Of a DNA stretch of 64,000 nucleotides, positions 44,166 through 54,764 are shown one piece after another. Below the pieces are notes generated by a model that ran no database searches, had not been told where the DNA came from, and worked only from the letters and a program-made list of their open reading frames with translations. This DNA comes from Basidiobolus meristosporus CBS 931.73 (lineage: Eukaryota > Basidiobolomycota > Basidiobolomycetes > Basidiobolales > Basidiobolaceae): positions 124,001 to 188,000 of the forward strand of contig MCFE01000060.1 of assembly GCA_002104905.1 (NCBI GenBank), written 5' to 3'. The translations under genes and the position numbers were made by a program. Each line of letters opens with the position of its first letter. The stretch's first letter is position 1.

Positions 44166-45664
44166 AGAACTGTAGTTTTTTTTGTATACCTCCCTGTCTC
44201 AGGCTTAGGTAGACATCTTTCCCTTTACCTTTTCCTTTGTCACTGCCTGGTCTTGCACTGCTACTTTGTCTGAGTGCACTTGTATTGAACTATGTTTTCT
44301 CCTTGATAAATTCTGCTCTAATACATCTATTTTGGTCTGCTTGTTCCTTGCTGGCACTCTCCTGGCAACTTGATATTTCTTTACCACTTGTTTGAGCTCT
44401 CAGCAGTAGTTGTGATGGGCTCCTGAGAAAGCAACTGGTTTTTATCACTGCCAGATCCTTAATTGCTACTTTGCCTGCATGCTTCTTGAGTGGTACTACA
44501 CTTTTTCCTTGATAAATGTAGTGCTGGTGCATCTGTGTCTGCCTGCTTGTCCCTAATTGGCACTCTTCCAGCTACCTGACATCTTGTTGGCTCTTGTTTG
44601 AAGCTTTTGGCCCTGCTTTTAACAGGCTCTTAAGGAAGCCACTGGTTTTTAGCCATGGCACCCATGTTCTTCTGCATTTGATAGTTTCTGCTATTCTTGA
44701 GATACTTTCTTAGCATACCAATACTGGCCAAAAATCTGCTTGCCTACTTGAACCCAGGATAATGCTCATTGAGCAAGTCAAGTGTATTCTGCATGGCCTA
44801 GAGTTCCTGATGGCCCCATGGTATATTGGCCTTAAGGTGATGGTATGCTAGACATCTAACAGTCTCTTGAATATTAGCCCACTCTTAATTATTGCACTCA
44901 AAGGCTTTTTGGATCTTCAATGTCTTTTGATTTTTAAGCTTCGGTATGTGCACTGCACAGTCTCCCTCTCAAGCTGTGATAGGTTTTTCTTTGGGCTTTA
45001 TCTTTGGGCAATGTAGTTGTGCTTCAAAGACTGTATGGTGTACCTCTGCTGTTTCATTGGGAAATGGCTCAATTATTGGCTGGGACATTGACCTACTTGA
45101 GTTTCTTCTTTGCAGCAAAGTTACTGCTTTTTCTACCTGGGATATTCATTGCTCTACACATATTATCTGCTCATCTTGTTTCTGGAGTATTTCCTGAATA
45201 CTCTAGGCCATTGCATCTGTGATATCAGCCACTGCACCTAATTACTTCATTAATGCTTTGGTATTAGCTGACAACATACCTGCTAATATGGGTGATGATG
45301 ATGTTTTGGCAGTCACTTGCTTGTCTTCAGCTGAAGGTACTGAGCTTGCTACACTCTCATCTGTCTGAGCATAATAGTTAGCTTGCGGCTCCACAGAGGT
45401 TCTCAATTGGCTATTTAACTGAGAGCCAGAGGAGTCTGCATTATTGCCTTCAGTAGACACACTGCCAACATGGCCATTTTTGGATGTAGCCCTGCTTGTA
45501 GCACTGATTGTCAAAGCAAGCTGTTGTCCAATCATTCCTCTGCTGCCAACAGTAATGGGGTCTAGTTGAGAACTGGACAATTTGACATTATTTTTAGCGG
45601 CATATATATGGAAGTGAGTCAAGCCAAAGGGGAAATAGTGATACATATACATGGGTATCATCAT
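44166..45664 (-). pseudogene. K second gene in K3 (unrecognised function)
   Basis: Minus-strand gene of unknown function. The best block, 45242-45664 (140 codons), opens with ATG at 45664 and contains SRATSKNGHVGSVSTEGNNA, SQLRTSVEPQANYYAQTDES and ILAGMLSANTKALMK, corresponding residue by residue to K4 54765-55037. It then continues with stops through a LGAVA-type helix and an EWANIQE block near 44880, to repeat modules with basic, Ser/Gln-rich sequence at 44180-44640 (44290-44532 and 44205-44387). Conservation of this gene next to the transposase in three copies shows that it belongs to the transposon. I do not recognise the family. Confidence 0.65.
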
Positions 45665-45784
45665 TAAGTCTTACATTCATGTTGGTGCAAAGTCTTAAAC
45701 TCAAGACTGTCTTTAGTTCTCATGAGTATTGACCAAAAAGTGATATATTAGCATTACATTGTTGAAGGTCAAACTGTTTGCCCC
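45665..45784. promoter_or_regulatory. Short divergent intergenic region of K3
   Basis: 120 bp between the start of the second gene and the transposase ATG. It must carry both promoters if both genes start where proposed. No clear TATA or other motif stands out. Confidence 0.4.
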
Positions 45785-48450
45785 ATGGAAAAGACTACCT
45801 TGATTTAACACTATAAGAGAAGCAAATAAAGACCATGTGACCATTGTAGCAAGCCTCTCAGCCATGAAGTATGCAGAAAGCTAGGAAGTATAGCAAGGAT
45901 TATGGCCAGTGTTTTGCCACTTGTCATATTTGACCCTACATTAGTCTCTACTGTACTAACATTATCTTGCCAGCCAGTTGATACTTCTCAATTGGCACCT
46001 GGCTATCTTTGTAAACTTGCGCAAACTTATTCAGATGAGCTTATGACACCTTTAGGCTTACCTCAGCCTTCTGAATATGGTATATAGAGTGATAGCTCTG
46101 ACAAAGAAGGCTCACTGATGGATTGTGAGCCTATCTCTCCCAACAACAGTGCCATGCATGAGCCCAGTCAGATCCCAATGTTCAATGAGACAGGACCCAT
46201 TGAAGCAAATGCCAAGGATACTTTATGGAGCCAAGTGAGCCCAGTAATTCATCTACCAGTGAATAATGTAATGTTGCGGCTAGAGAAGTGCCATTTCCAC
46301 TATTATCAGTGATAGGGGCTTTGAGGATTTACTTCTACTTCTTGCCAAAGTCATTCTGGAATGCAACTTGGCATGTACATGATATAAGTGGACAACCAAC
46401 ATGCAGCTGATAGCATATAACCTGGAGACTGTCCAGATCTCAGCACGTGTTAACAGTAGCATGGCATTCACACCAAAAATGCTATAACTGCAACATGTCC
46501 CAATTGTCAGAAATCCAGCACTATTGAGGGAAAGCAACATTGACACTCTGGATGTATTCCAGTAATACCCATCTAAAGAGGCACTTACAGTCCAACAAAT
46601 ACTGCCAAGCTTAAAGTACTGCACTCAGTATCAATCAAGCTCAAACATATCCAATAGATTCAATGGCAAACATTACAAACAGCTAAGAAGCAGAGGCTAC
46701 TTTGAAGGTATGTATGATCATGCCTCTGCTTTGGCACTTATTGAATTCTCATTAAGCAAGTACTCTACCTGCAAGTCCCGCTAGCCACTAATTCTCATCA
46801 ACCTGAATCTGCCCCCTATCTTATGGTATCAGAGCCAAAATCTGATGGTAGTCTCACTAGTATCTGGGCCCAAATCACCTTTCTACCTGGATAGCAACCT
46901 GCATCTATTGCTGGATGAATTCTGCATGCATTCCAGCAGGATAACAGTAAATGAATGCAACATCAAAGTGCATATTATTATCTGTATTGGAGTTACCCCA
47001 GCCATCAGCAAAATAGCTGGCTTCTCTGAGCCAATAGATGGTATTGTTATCAAATGTGTGAGATCTAAGGGACTTACTCCATAACTCCCACATATTATGA
47101 TTAACCAAGCACCAACTATAAGAACATTGTATTTCTGCACAGAGAACATGCAGAAGTCCGCATGCCACTGCAGCAATGTTGGCAAGCTATAAGCCGTTGG
47201 TCTTGATATGGAATTAATTGAAAATCAGAGGTATTTAAGATAGAGGGTATCTGTTGAGGCAAAAGCTTTCCACTGGGAGCAATGCATTTGCTTTTGAAAG
47301 TACCACTGTACTGATGACAAAGTTGTACATGGGCACCGCAAGGTAAATGAGCCCTTTGATGTACAGGAGAAACTTGAAGAACTGGCAAGATATTACTGAG
47401 TATCCATTAGCCTAAGTACTTCTCCCAGACTCCAATAAATATTTATATGCAAATGCAATAATATAAGTGCAAAGATGGGATGAACTGGATAAGTATTTAT
47501 TCAAGCAGTCTTCTGAAGACATTTCTACCAAGAGTACATTAAAAGCATTGGGAGTCATATGTGGACACTGTAGGAATATTAATCCAGAAGCAGATTACTG
47601 ATGCCAGCTTGACGCATGTTCATCTCTTGTGCAATGAGTTTATAATGGGATTTGAACAGCTATGCTGCAAGCATAGAGCTGAGTGCATAGATCTCTGCTG
47701 CTACTGTATCCATTCTCTACTCCATTTGCTTCTCCATATTGCTTGGTATGTTGAGAATATTGGAACTTGCTTCACCTTTTGGGATTTCTATGGAGCAGAT
47801 GTGTTGGCACATAGGAAGAGAAGTCAAGTTGCAGGTACTACCATATCCCAGTCTCATCAACAACACTGCCTTCAAGTCCATCATGAATCTGATGAGTTGG
47901 CACATGGAGGACAGCCAGGAGGGTTTGGAAAGTACCAACAACAGATGTGCACATGGGGACACCTTTGCCTTTGGCATTAAAAAACAAAGCAGCCACAATG
48001 CATGGGTGGTCAGTTAGTAATGAAAAGTTGGGTTGGGCACAGCAGGCAACCAATTTTTATTAGGAATGCTCTACTAAGGTATGTTGGATCTCTCTTGGTC
48101 ACAAGCAAACTTCTATTTCATTCAATACAGAATTCACACAAATAAGAGCCATAACTCACCCATAAGGGGGACCAGAATCTAACAGGGAGAAGGAATATAA
48201 TTGCTAGGTACCAAAAAGTTCTTTGCAGATATTCAGGAGGTATTCATGGCAGAAGTGGTGGGAACTAGGCATATGTTTGAAAGATGCATTTGTTACCAGC
48301 AATACAAGGTATATGGCAACTTTGCAAGTGTCACCAAAAAGCTGCAAAGTTGAGGTAAGAGTGGTATGTCAATTGCAGTAGGTGTGCATGTTTGTAGAGG
48401 TTAGTAAGCAGGAGGTCATAGTATTTTTAGATTCAAACAATATGTGGAAT
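45785..48450 (+). pseudogene. Tnp2-like transposase in K3
   Basis: Plus-strand transposase starting at ATG 45785 (MEKTTL, like MDKTTL in K4). Near 45835 a zinc-finger-like CDHCSKPLSHEVCRK matches CGYCGKSGSHEASRQH in K4. Then come 45902-46087 and 46118-46312 (acidic N-terminal region, MDCEPISPNNS), the central TLDG/CWP region in poor frames (46620-46840), 46845-47084 (AISKIAGFSEP), 47561-47980 (MDTVGILIQKQITDASLTHV, CFTFWDFYGADVLAHRK), and a degraded C-terminal block at 48230-48450. At least six stops or shifts interrupt it. Some could in principle be introns, which I cannot resolve by eye. Confidence 0.75.
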
Positions 48451-48946
48451 ACCCAAGGTAGTAGTGGGTAAGCAAATTAAGAAGGGTGATTCTACAGTGG
48501 AATATATGGATTGCGCAAGGGGAGGTAGATATAGGACTTACCATTTGGTAAATTGGTATGGTAGCATTATACAGAGCTAGCTGTAATATATCATACTGCC
48601 TTAATAATACCTTCAGAGGCCTGCAATGAGGCTGTCAAAAAACTATTAAGTTTTTTGCCACATTAGTCAATTGGATGTACTGGCCAGTTCAATGCACTCA
48701 AGTAGGTGTTGTGCATGCCAGGACTGTGACAATGCCATGGCACCCTTAGTATACTACCATACAAACACTGTTATGGCTTTTAACTTTATTTGGCTGTAAG
48801 ATTAGCCAATGACCATTGTGATCCCATTATAAGAATGTATATGATCATTAACTCCAAGCTGCTGGCGTTATAGTTGTCTCCTGATGGTATCTTGATGGTT
48901 GATCCAGATTGTATCCACCTGTGAGACCAAATTATTTTTCATAGGG

Positions 48947-48989
48947 TAGCAAGTATATTGTTAGCTAATGCTAAAGCACTAATGCTGCA
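48947..48989. other. Flank after K3, repeats the K2 flank
   Basis: TAGCAAGTATATTGTTAGCT, almost the same as after K2 at 44113. It joins directly to the interior of the K second gene of the next copy. Confidence 0.75.
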
Positions 48990-50390
48990 ATTAGGTGCAG
49001 TGGCTTATAGAATAGTTACAATGGGCTAGAGAAATCAGGAAAGAGTCCAGAGACAGGATGACCTCATAATATGTGTAGAGCAATTGTTATCCCAGGTAGA
49101 GAATGCAGTATCTTTACTGCAAAGAAGGAGATTAAGTAACTCAATGTTGTAGACCACAATTGGGCCATTTCCCAATGTGACAGCAGAGTAACCCCTTACA
49201 GTCTCTGAAGTACAACAACAGTGCCCTGAATTAAGCTCACAGAAAAATGTATCACAGCCTGGGAGGGAGGGACTGTGATATTTATATCACATACTAAAAG
49301 TGACAAGACATGGAAGATCTGTGAAGCCTTTGAGTGCAGTGGTCAGGAGTGGGCTAATATTCAAGAGGCCATCAGAAGTCTAGTATGTCATCACCTTAAG
49401 GTCAGTACACCAGGGGACCACTAGGAACTCAAGGCAAAGCAGACTGCACTTGGTTGGCTCTTTGACCATCATCTTGGACTTAAACAAGCAAGCAGATTTG
49501 GGCCTGCATTGGTATGCTAAGAAAACTTCTCATGAATTTAAGAATCTATCAAGGGCAGAAAAACTAGGGAGTCACAGCTAAAAACCAGTGCCTTCCTCAT
49601 AATCTGTCACAAGCAGGGCTACAAGCTCTAAACAAGCAATTAAGAAGCATCAGGTGGCTGGTAGGGTAATGGTAAGGGAAAAGCAGGCAGCAACAGGTGC
49701 ATTGGTGCATAATTTATCAAGGAAAAGACTCGGTTCTATACAAAGAGCACCCAGTTAAAGTGGTAGTGAACCTGCAGTGATAAAAACCAGGGGCTTCCTC
49801 AGGATTCTGTCATCAGAAGGGCTGAAAGCTCACAACAGGCAGTTAAGAAATGTCAGGTAGCAGGAAGGGTGTTGATCAGGAACAGGCAGGTAGAAACAGA
49901 TGCACTGGTGCAGACATTGTCAAGTAGAAGATGTGGCTCAATACAAGAAGCACTCAGTCAAAGTACTAATGAAAGACAAGGCAGTGAGAGATGTACAGGC
50001 AAAGGGAAACAAGTCTACCCAAGTCAGAGACAGCAAAGCACAAGAAAAAAGCTGCTGCTATCACTAACTGACACTGTCAGCCCAGAACAGGCTGTATCCC
50101 ATGATAGACCCAAATAATACCTACAAGACAACGGCTGCTTTCTTATGAGTGAAAGCACAGCCAATTGAGCTACACTCCAGTGAGGAGGATGAACTTGCAG
50201 AGAAGACAACTAGTCTATCATGCCTCTGTATCCTTGATTGTGGAAGGAGTGGATATCCCACTGACAGATGAAGCAACAACATCAATAACTTGGATGACAT
50301 GATAATGCCTACACTAGAACTTAAGAACCACACTAGGCACATCAAATTGTTGCAGCACTTCTTCAAGAGCAGTGCTCAAGAAAACACACT
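48990..50390 (+). pseudogene. K second gene in K5
   Basis: Plus-strand copy starting inside the LGAVA-type helix (48990, the K4 equivalent is 55035). It continues through the region before and after EWANIQE near 49340 (no 670-bp insertion here) and three repeat modules. The best open block, 49869-50117, reads RNRQVETDALVQTLSSRRCG and SIQEALSQSTNERQGSERCT, closing with a Lys-rich stretch. After it the VELHSSEEDELAEK acidic region and TRHIKLLQHFFKSSAQEN can be read near 50160-50390. Several stops. Function unknown. Confidence 0.62.
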
Positions 50391-50744
50391 TGTATATATT
50401 GTAAAGATTTGCAATTCCAGTCAGGTATTCACCTAGCTTAGTCACTTAGATCATTACCTTCAAATCCTAGAGAATACTGACCAAAATTCTTGTTGGGATT
50501 TACCAAGAATGTTATCACCAAAATATCAGGTACCCAGAACATGAGAAGTGTCAAAGTTTTCAAACAGCCCCAGACTTTGCACACATGCTCTTAGGACCTT
50601 CTTTAACCTATTCTATGTGCTTTTTATGCCAAGAACATGTAAAAGTATAGATACTACTTCCACATTCAGTAGGTGATTAAGTGAAAACCATAAAATCTAC
50701 TTGTTCTATCATTCACTTCAATTATCTCCAAGACTCTTACAACA
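50391..50744 (+). repeat. Solo Copia LTR, third family
   Basis: 354 bp, TGTATATATTG to CTTACAACA, aligning along its length with the LTR at 59564-59911. It splits the K5 second gene between the codons for SSAQEN and the following helix. No perfect target duplication is visible. Confidence 0.82.
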
Positions 50745-51284
50745 GAATATTACAAGGACTTACTGCAGTGACTGGCTGATGAGTTGCTAGACCTGGCAGT
50801 GTGGCTGAATACCAGGATATATGGGAACCAGTGAATGAACAGTGACATAAAGCCATAGGGTTTTTGCTAAAGTTATGGAAACTGGGTGTTACAGCACAGA
50901 TACTTATTGAGTGGTGATTTTAATGGAGTTACTTATTGAGTGTGGGGTTGGGCTTAGTGTTAGTGTAAGGCATAAGGACTTGTATAGGTAGGTACAGTTG
51001 AAAATTAATTCACATCTGAGGATTGAAAGAAAAATAACTAAAATGTATTCATCAAAAGAAATAGCATTGGGATCAGAGAGTGCAAGAATTTATATAGAAC
51101 CAATCAAAAGCCACTTTTGTGTTATTGTAAAGACAAACTCTGACCAAGTTTTTTGTGATGTTGGAGGTGCAATTTTTTCTACAATCTTTGCATGGTGTCC
51201 TCAAGACATTGATACCTCCTAGTTCTGGCATTCAAATCTTGTGATGGCCTTTTGACAGGATCATTGCAATTATTTTCCATAGGG
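50745..51284 (+). repeat. K5 gene end and right subterminal region
   Basis: Matches K4 57112-57722 and K1 37600-38126: end of the second gene, then non-coding subterminal sequence with TTTTAATGGAGTTACTTATT and CTAGTTCTGGCATTC words, ending at the terminal repeat. 51285-51367 between K5 and K4 holds nothing I recognise. Confidence 0.75.
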
Positions 51285-51869
51285 GGCTATATATCCTAAA
51301 GATAGGAGCTATGGCACAATACCTTGCAATTCTACTTCATCAGAGGCATGTTATGATTATTATTTAACCCTATGAAAAATGATTTGGTCCTGTGTGTGGA
51401 TCTAATCCAGATCAGCCATCAGGATCCTGTTTAGAGACCATCATAATACCAGCAGCTTGGAATTAGTGACCCTCTTAACAATCTTATGATGGGATCACAA
51501 CTGTGTTTTGCAAATTTTACAACCAAATAAAGGGATAAAACTTCACCAGATTTTATTGGTGCTGTGACAATAATTGCATGTTGTTGTTGCGGTCTTTTAG
51601 CACTCTACAACTATTTTCAGTGGATTCAACTGGCCAGGACATCCAATTGCCTTATGTGGAAAGAAACTTGACAGTATTTTGATGGCCTTACAGCAAGACT
51701 CTGATGGCTTTACATTGGCAATGTGATGGTGCACAGCTGGTTCTGCATAATGCTACTGTACCAATTTACCAAATGGTATTTCCTTTTTCTACCTCCCCTT
51801 GCGCAATCCATATATTCCACTGTAGAATCACCCTTCTTAATTTGCTTACCTACTACTACTTTGGGTATT

Positions 51870-54452
51870 CTACCTATAGTTCAAATCAAAAAATTCTATG
51901 GCCTCTTGCTTACTAACCTCTACAAATGTGCACACCTGCCACAATTGACATACTTCTATCACCTCAACTTTACAGCTTTTTAGTGTGATACTTGCAAAGT
52001 TGCCATATACCTTGTACTGCTGGTAACATATACATCTTACAAACATATGCTTGGTTGTTGCCACTTCTGCCATAAATACCTCCTGAATATCCACAATGAA
52101 CCTCTTGGAATATAGCCAATATATTCCTTCTCCCTGCTATATTCTAGTCCCCCTTGTAGGTGTGCTCTGGCTTTTGTTTGTGTGAGTTGCATATTGAATG
52201 GTGTAGAAGTTGGCTTGTGAGCATGAGAAGTCTGGCATACCTTGGTAGAGTTTTCCTCATAATAATCAGTTTTGTGTTGCACCCAACCCAACTTTGCATT
52301 ACTTAACTGATTACCCACACATTGGGGCTGCATAGTTTCTTAATGCCATAGGCATAGGTGTCTCCATGCGCACAATTGTCCTCAGTATTTTCAAACTCTT
52401 CCTGGCTGTCCTGCATGTGCCAACTCATCACATCCATGACAGACTTGAAGGTAATATTCTTGATGAGATTGGGATATGGTAGTACCTGCAACTTAACTTG
52501 TCTTCCTATCTCCCCACACATCTGCTCCACAGGAAACTCCCAAAAGGTGAAGCAAGGCCCAATATTCTCCACACACCATGCAAGATGGAGTAGAGAATGG
52601 ATACAGTAGCAGCAGAGATCTACATGTTCAGCTTTATGTTTGTAGTATTGCCGCTCAAATCCTGTCACAAACTCCTTGCACAACAGCCATAGATGCATCA
52701 AGTTAGCATTGGTGATCTGCTTCTGAATAAATATTCCTACATTGCCCACATATGAACCCCAATGCTTCCAATGTACTCTTGGTAGGAATGGCTTCAGAAT
52801 GCCACCTGAATAAAAACATATCTAGTTCATCCAGTCTGTGCATTTGTACTGTTGCATAAGCATATGAGTATTAATTGGAGCCCATGAGAAGTACCAGGGT
52901 AGTGGATAATCTGTAATATCTTGCCAATTCTTGCAAATTTCTCCAGTATCTCAGAGGGCTCATTTAGCTTGAAATTCCCCTTGTACAACTTGGTCATCAG
53001 TATAGGGATATTGTTGAAAAGCAAATGCATTGCTCTCAGTGGAAAGCTTTTGCTCCAACTGATACCCTCTATCTTAAGTATCTCCAGTTTCCAAATGATC
53101 CCATATTCTGGCTAATAGCTTATAGCTTGCCAACTTTGCTGCAATTGCATGCTGACTTCTGTACATTCTCTCTGTGATAGATGATGTTCTCAGTGTTGGT
53201 GTTTGGGTAATATTAATGTGTGTGAGTTATGGAGTAAATCCCCTGGTTCTCACAATATGCACTTTTACATGCCAGACATTTACTGTTATTCCACTGGAAA
53301 GCATACAAAATTTATCCAGCAATGGATACAGGAAGCTATACAGGTTGGGCAGCAATTTAGGCCCATATACCAGTGAGACTACCATCAGATTATTGCTTTG
53401 ATAGCATAAGATGAACAGCAGACTCAGATTGATGGGAATCAGTGGCCAGCAGGATTTGCTGGTAGAGTACTTGTATAATGAGAATCCATCAAGTGCTGAG
53501 GCAAAAGCATGGTCATACATACCTTCAAAGTAGCCCTTGCTTCTTAGCTGTTTGTAATGTTTGCCATCAAATACAATGGATATGTTTGCGCTTGATTGAT
53601 ACTGAGTGCAGTGCTATATAGCTTTGAAATATTTGTTGGACTGCATCAGCTTCCTCAGACAGCGTATGAACAGAATATATATGGAGTGTGAACAATGTTT
53701 TACCTCAATAGTGGTGAATTCCTGACAATCTGGACGGGTTGCACTGGTAGCATTTCTGGTTGTGAATGCCATGCAACTGCTAACATGTGCTGGAATCAGG
53801 ACAGTCTCTGGATCATATGTTGCTAGCCACATCATGGTTGTCCACTTGTACCATGTACATGGTAAGTTGCATCCTGGTATGATTTTGGCAAGAAGTAGTA
53901 ATAAATCCACAAAGCCCCCATTACTGATATTAGTGGATATGTTCCACTTCTCTAGCCACAACATACATCATTCACCAGTAGATGGATTATGGGGCTCACT
54001 TGGCTCCATATAGTGTTGCTGGCATTTGTTTCAACATGTGTTGTCTCATTGCATAAAGGGATTTGACCAGGCCCATGTGTGGTACTGTTGTAAGGGGAGA
54101 TAGGCTCAAAATCCATCAGTGAACCTTCTTTGTCAGCGCTATCACTCTGTATGCCATATTTAGAAGGCTGATGTGAGCCTAAAGGTATCACAGACTCACC
54201 TGACTCAGTTTGTGTAAGGTGACAAAGATGGCCAGGTCCCAATATAGAAGTATCAACTGACCAGCAAGATAATGTTGGTACGGTATTGACCAATGAATGG
54301 TCAAATATGACTTGGGTGGCAAAACGCTGGCTATGATCCTTGTAATACTTCCTATGCTGTCTGCTTGCTTCATGGCTGCCAGACTTGCCACAATAGCCAC
54401 ATAGTTTCTTTTCTCTTCTCTTACAGCATTGAGTCAAAGTAGTCTTGTCCAT
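51870..54452 (-). pseudogene. Tnp2-like transposase in K4
   Basis: Best transposase copy, minus strand from ATG 54452. 53952-54452 (166 codons) has a zinc finger CGYCGKSGSHEASRQH (C-x2-C-x5-H-x5-H) and an acidic linker. 53614-53964 is the start of the Tnp2 region (CQEFTTIEVKHCSH, a run before the core), and 53227-53520 has YDHAFASALDGFSLYKYSTS, CWPLIPINL and SFLYPLLDKFCML. 52827-53030 and 52303-52749 hold YNVGIFI-type helix and CVENIGPCFTFWEFPVEQMC, then FKSVMDVMSWHMQDSQEEFE. 51870-52094 has the C-terminal DIQEVFMAEVATTKHMFVRC. The order agrees in all K copies. Frames change about five times; real introns are possible at one or two joints. The assignment to Tnp2/CACTA clan is from motif memory. 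Confidence 0.78.
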
Positions 54453-54764
54453 GGGGCAAACAGTTTGACCTTCAACAATGTAACTCTTTTATATCACTTT
54501 TTGGTCAATAGTCATGTGAGCTTAAGACAGTCTTGTATTTGAGACATTGCACCTACATGTATGTAAGTTTCAATGCTGACCCACCATAGTAAGCATTATA
54601 AGTAAAGTAGTGGCACCACATACACATGTATATGTAGCACTATTTCCCCTTTGGTTTGACTCACTTCCATATATATGCTGCAAAAAAATAAAGCAAAGTT
54701 GTCTGGTTCCCAACCAAACCCCACCACCAATGGCAACAGAAGAATGGTTGAACAATAGCTTGCT
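54453..54764. promoter_or_regulatory. Divergent intergenic region of K4
   Basis: 312 bp between the two gene starts. It contains TATATATG near 54670 and an A-rich run (AAAAAAATAAAG) near 54680, either of which could be part of a promoter; this is only a suggestion. Confidence 0.4.

Larger units (their letters stand above)
44166..48946 (+). mobile_element. DNA transposon K3, left end missing
   Basis: 4.8-kb K-family copy with the second gene on the minus strand (44166-45664) and transposase on the plus strand (from ATG 45785), divergent as in K4, and a right terminal repeat ending TTTTTCATAGGG at 48946. The left end is truncated within the second gene. Confidence 0.85.
48990..51284 (+). mobile_element. 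DNA transposon K5, right half only
   Basis: Plus-strand second gene (48990-50390 and 50745-50900) followed by the right subterminal region and a terminal repeat TTTTCCATAGGG ending at 51284. Transposase is absent. A solo Copia LTR (50391-50744) interrupts the gene. Confidence 0.8.

Noticed and set aside
50998-51222. 74-codon frame near the K5 right end
   Set aside because: It lies in the subterminal non-coding region, and the corresponding region of K4 and K1 is not open.
51870-54452. KDZ transposon with TET/JBP gene
   Set aside because: The transposase motifs fit Tnp2 better than KDZ, and the second gene shows none of the iron-binding motif (HxD...H) expected for a TET/JBP dioxygenase.
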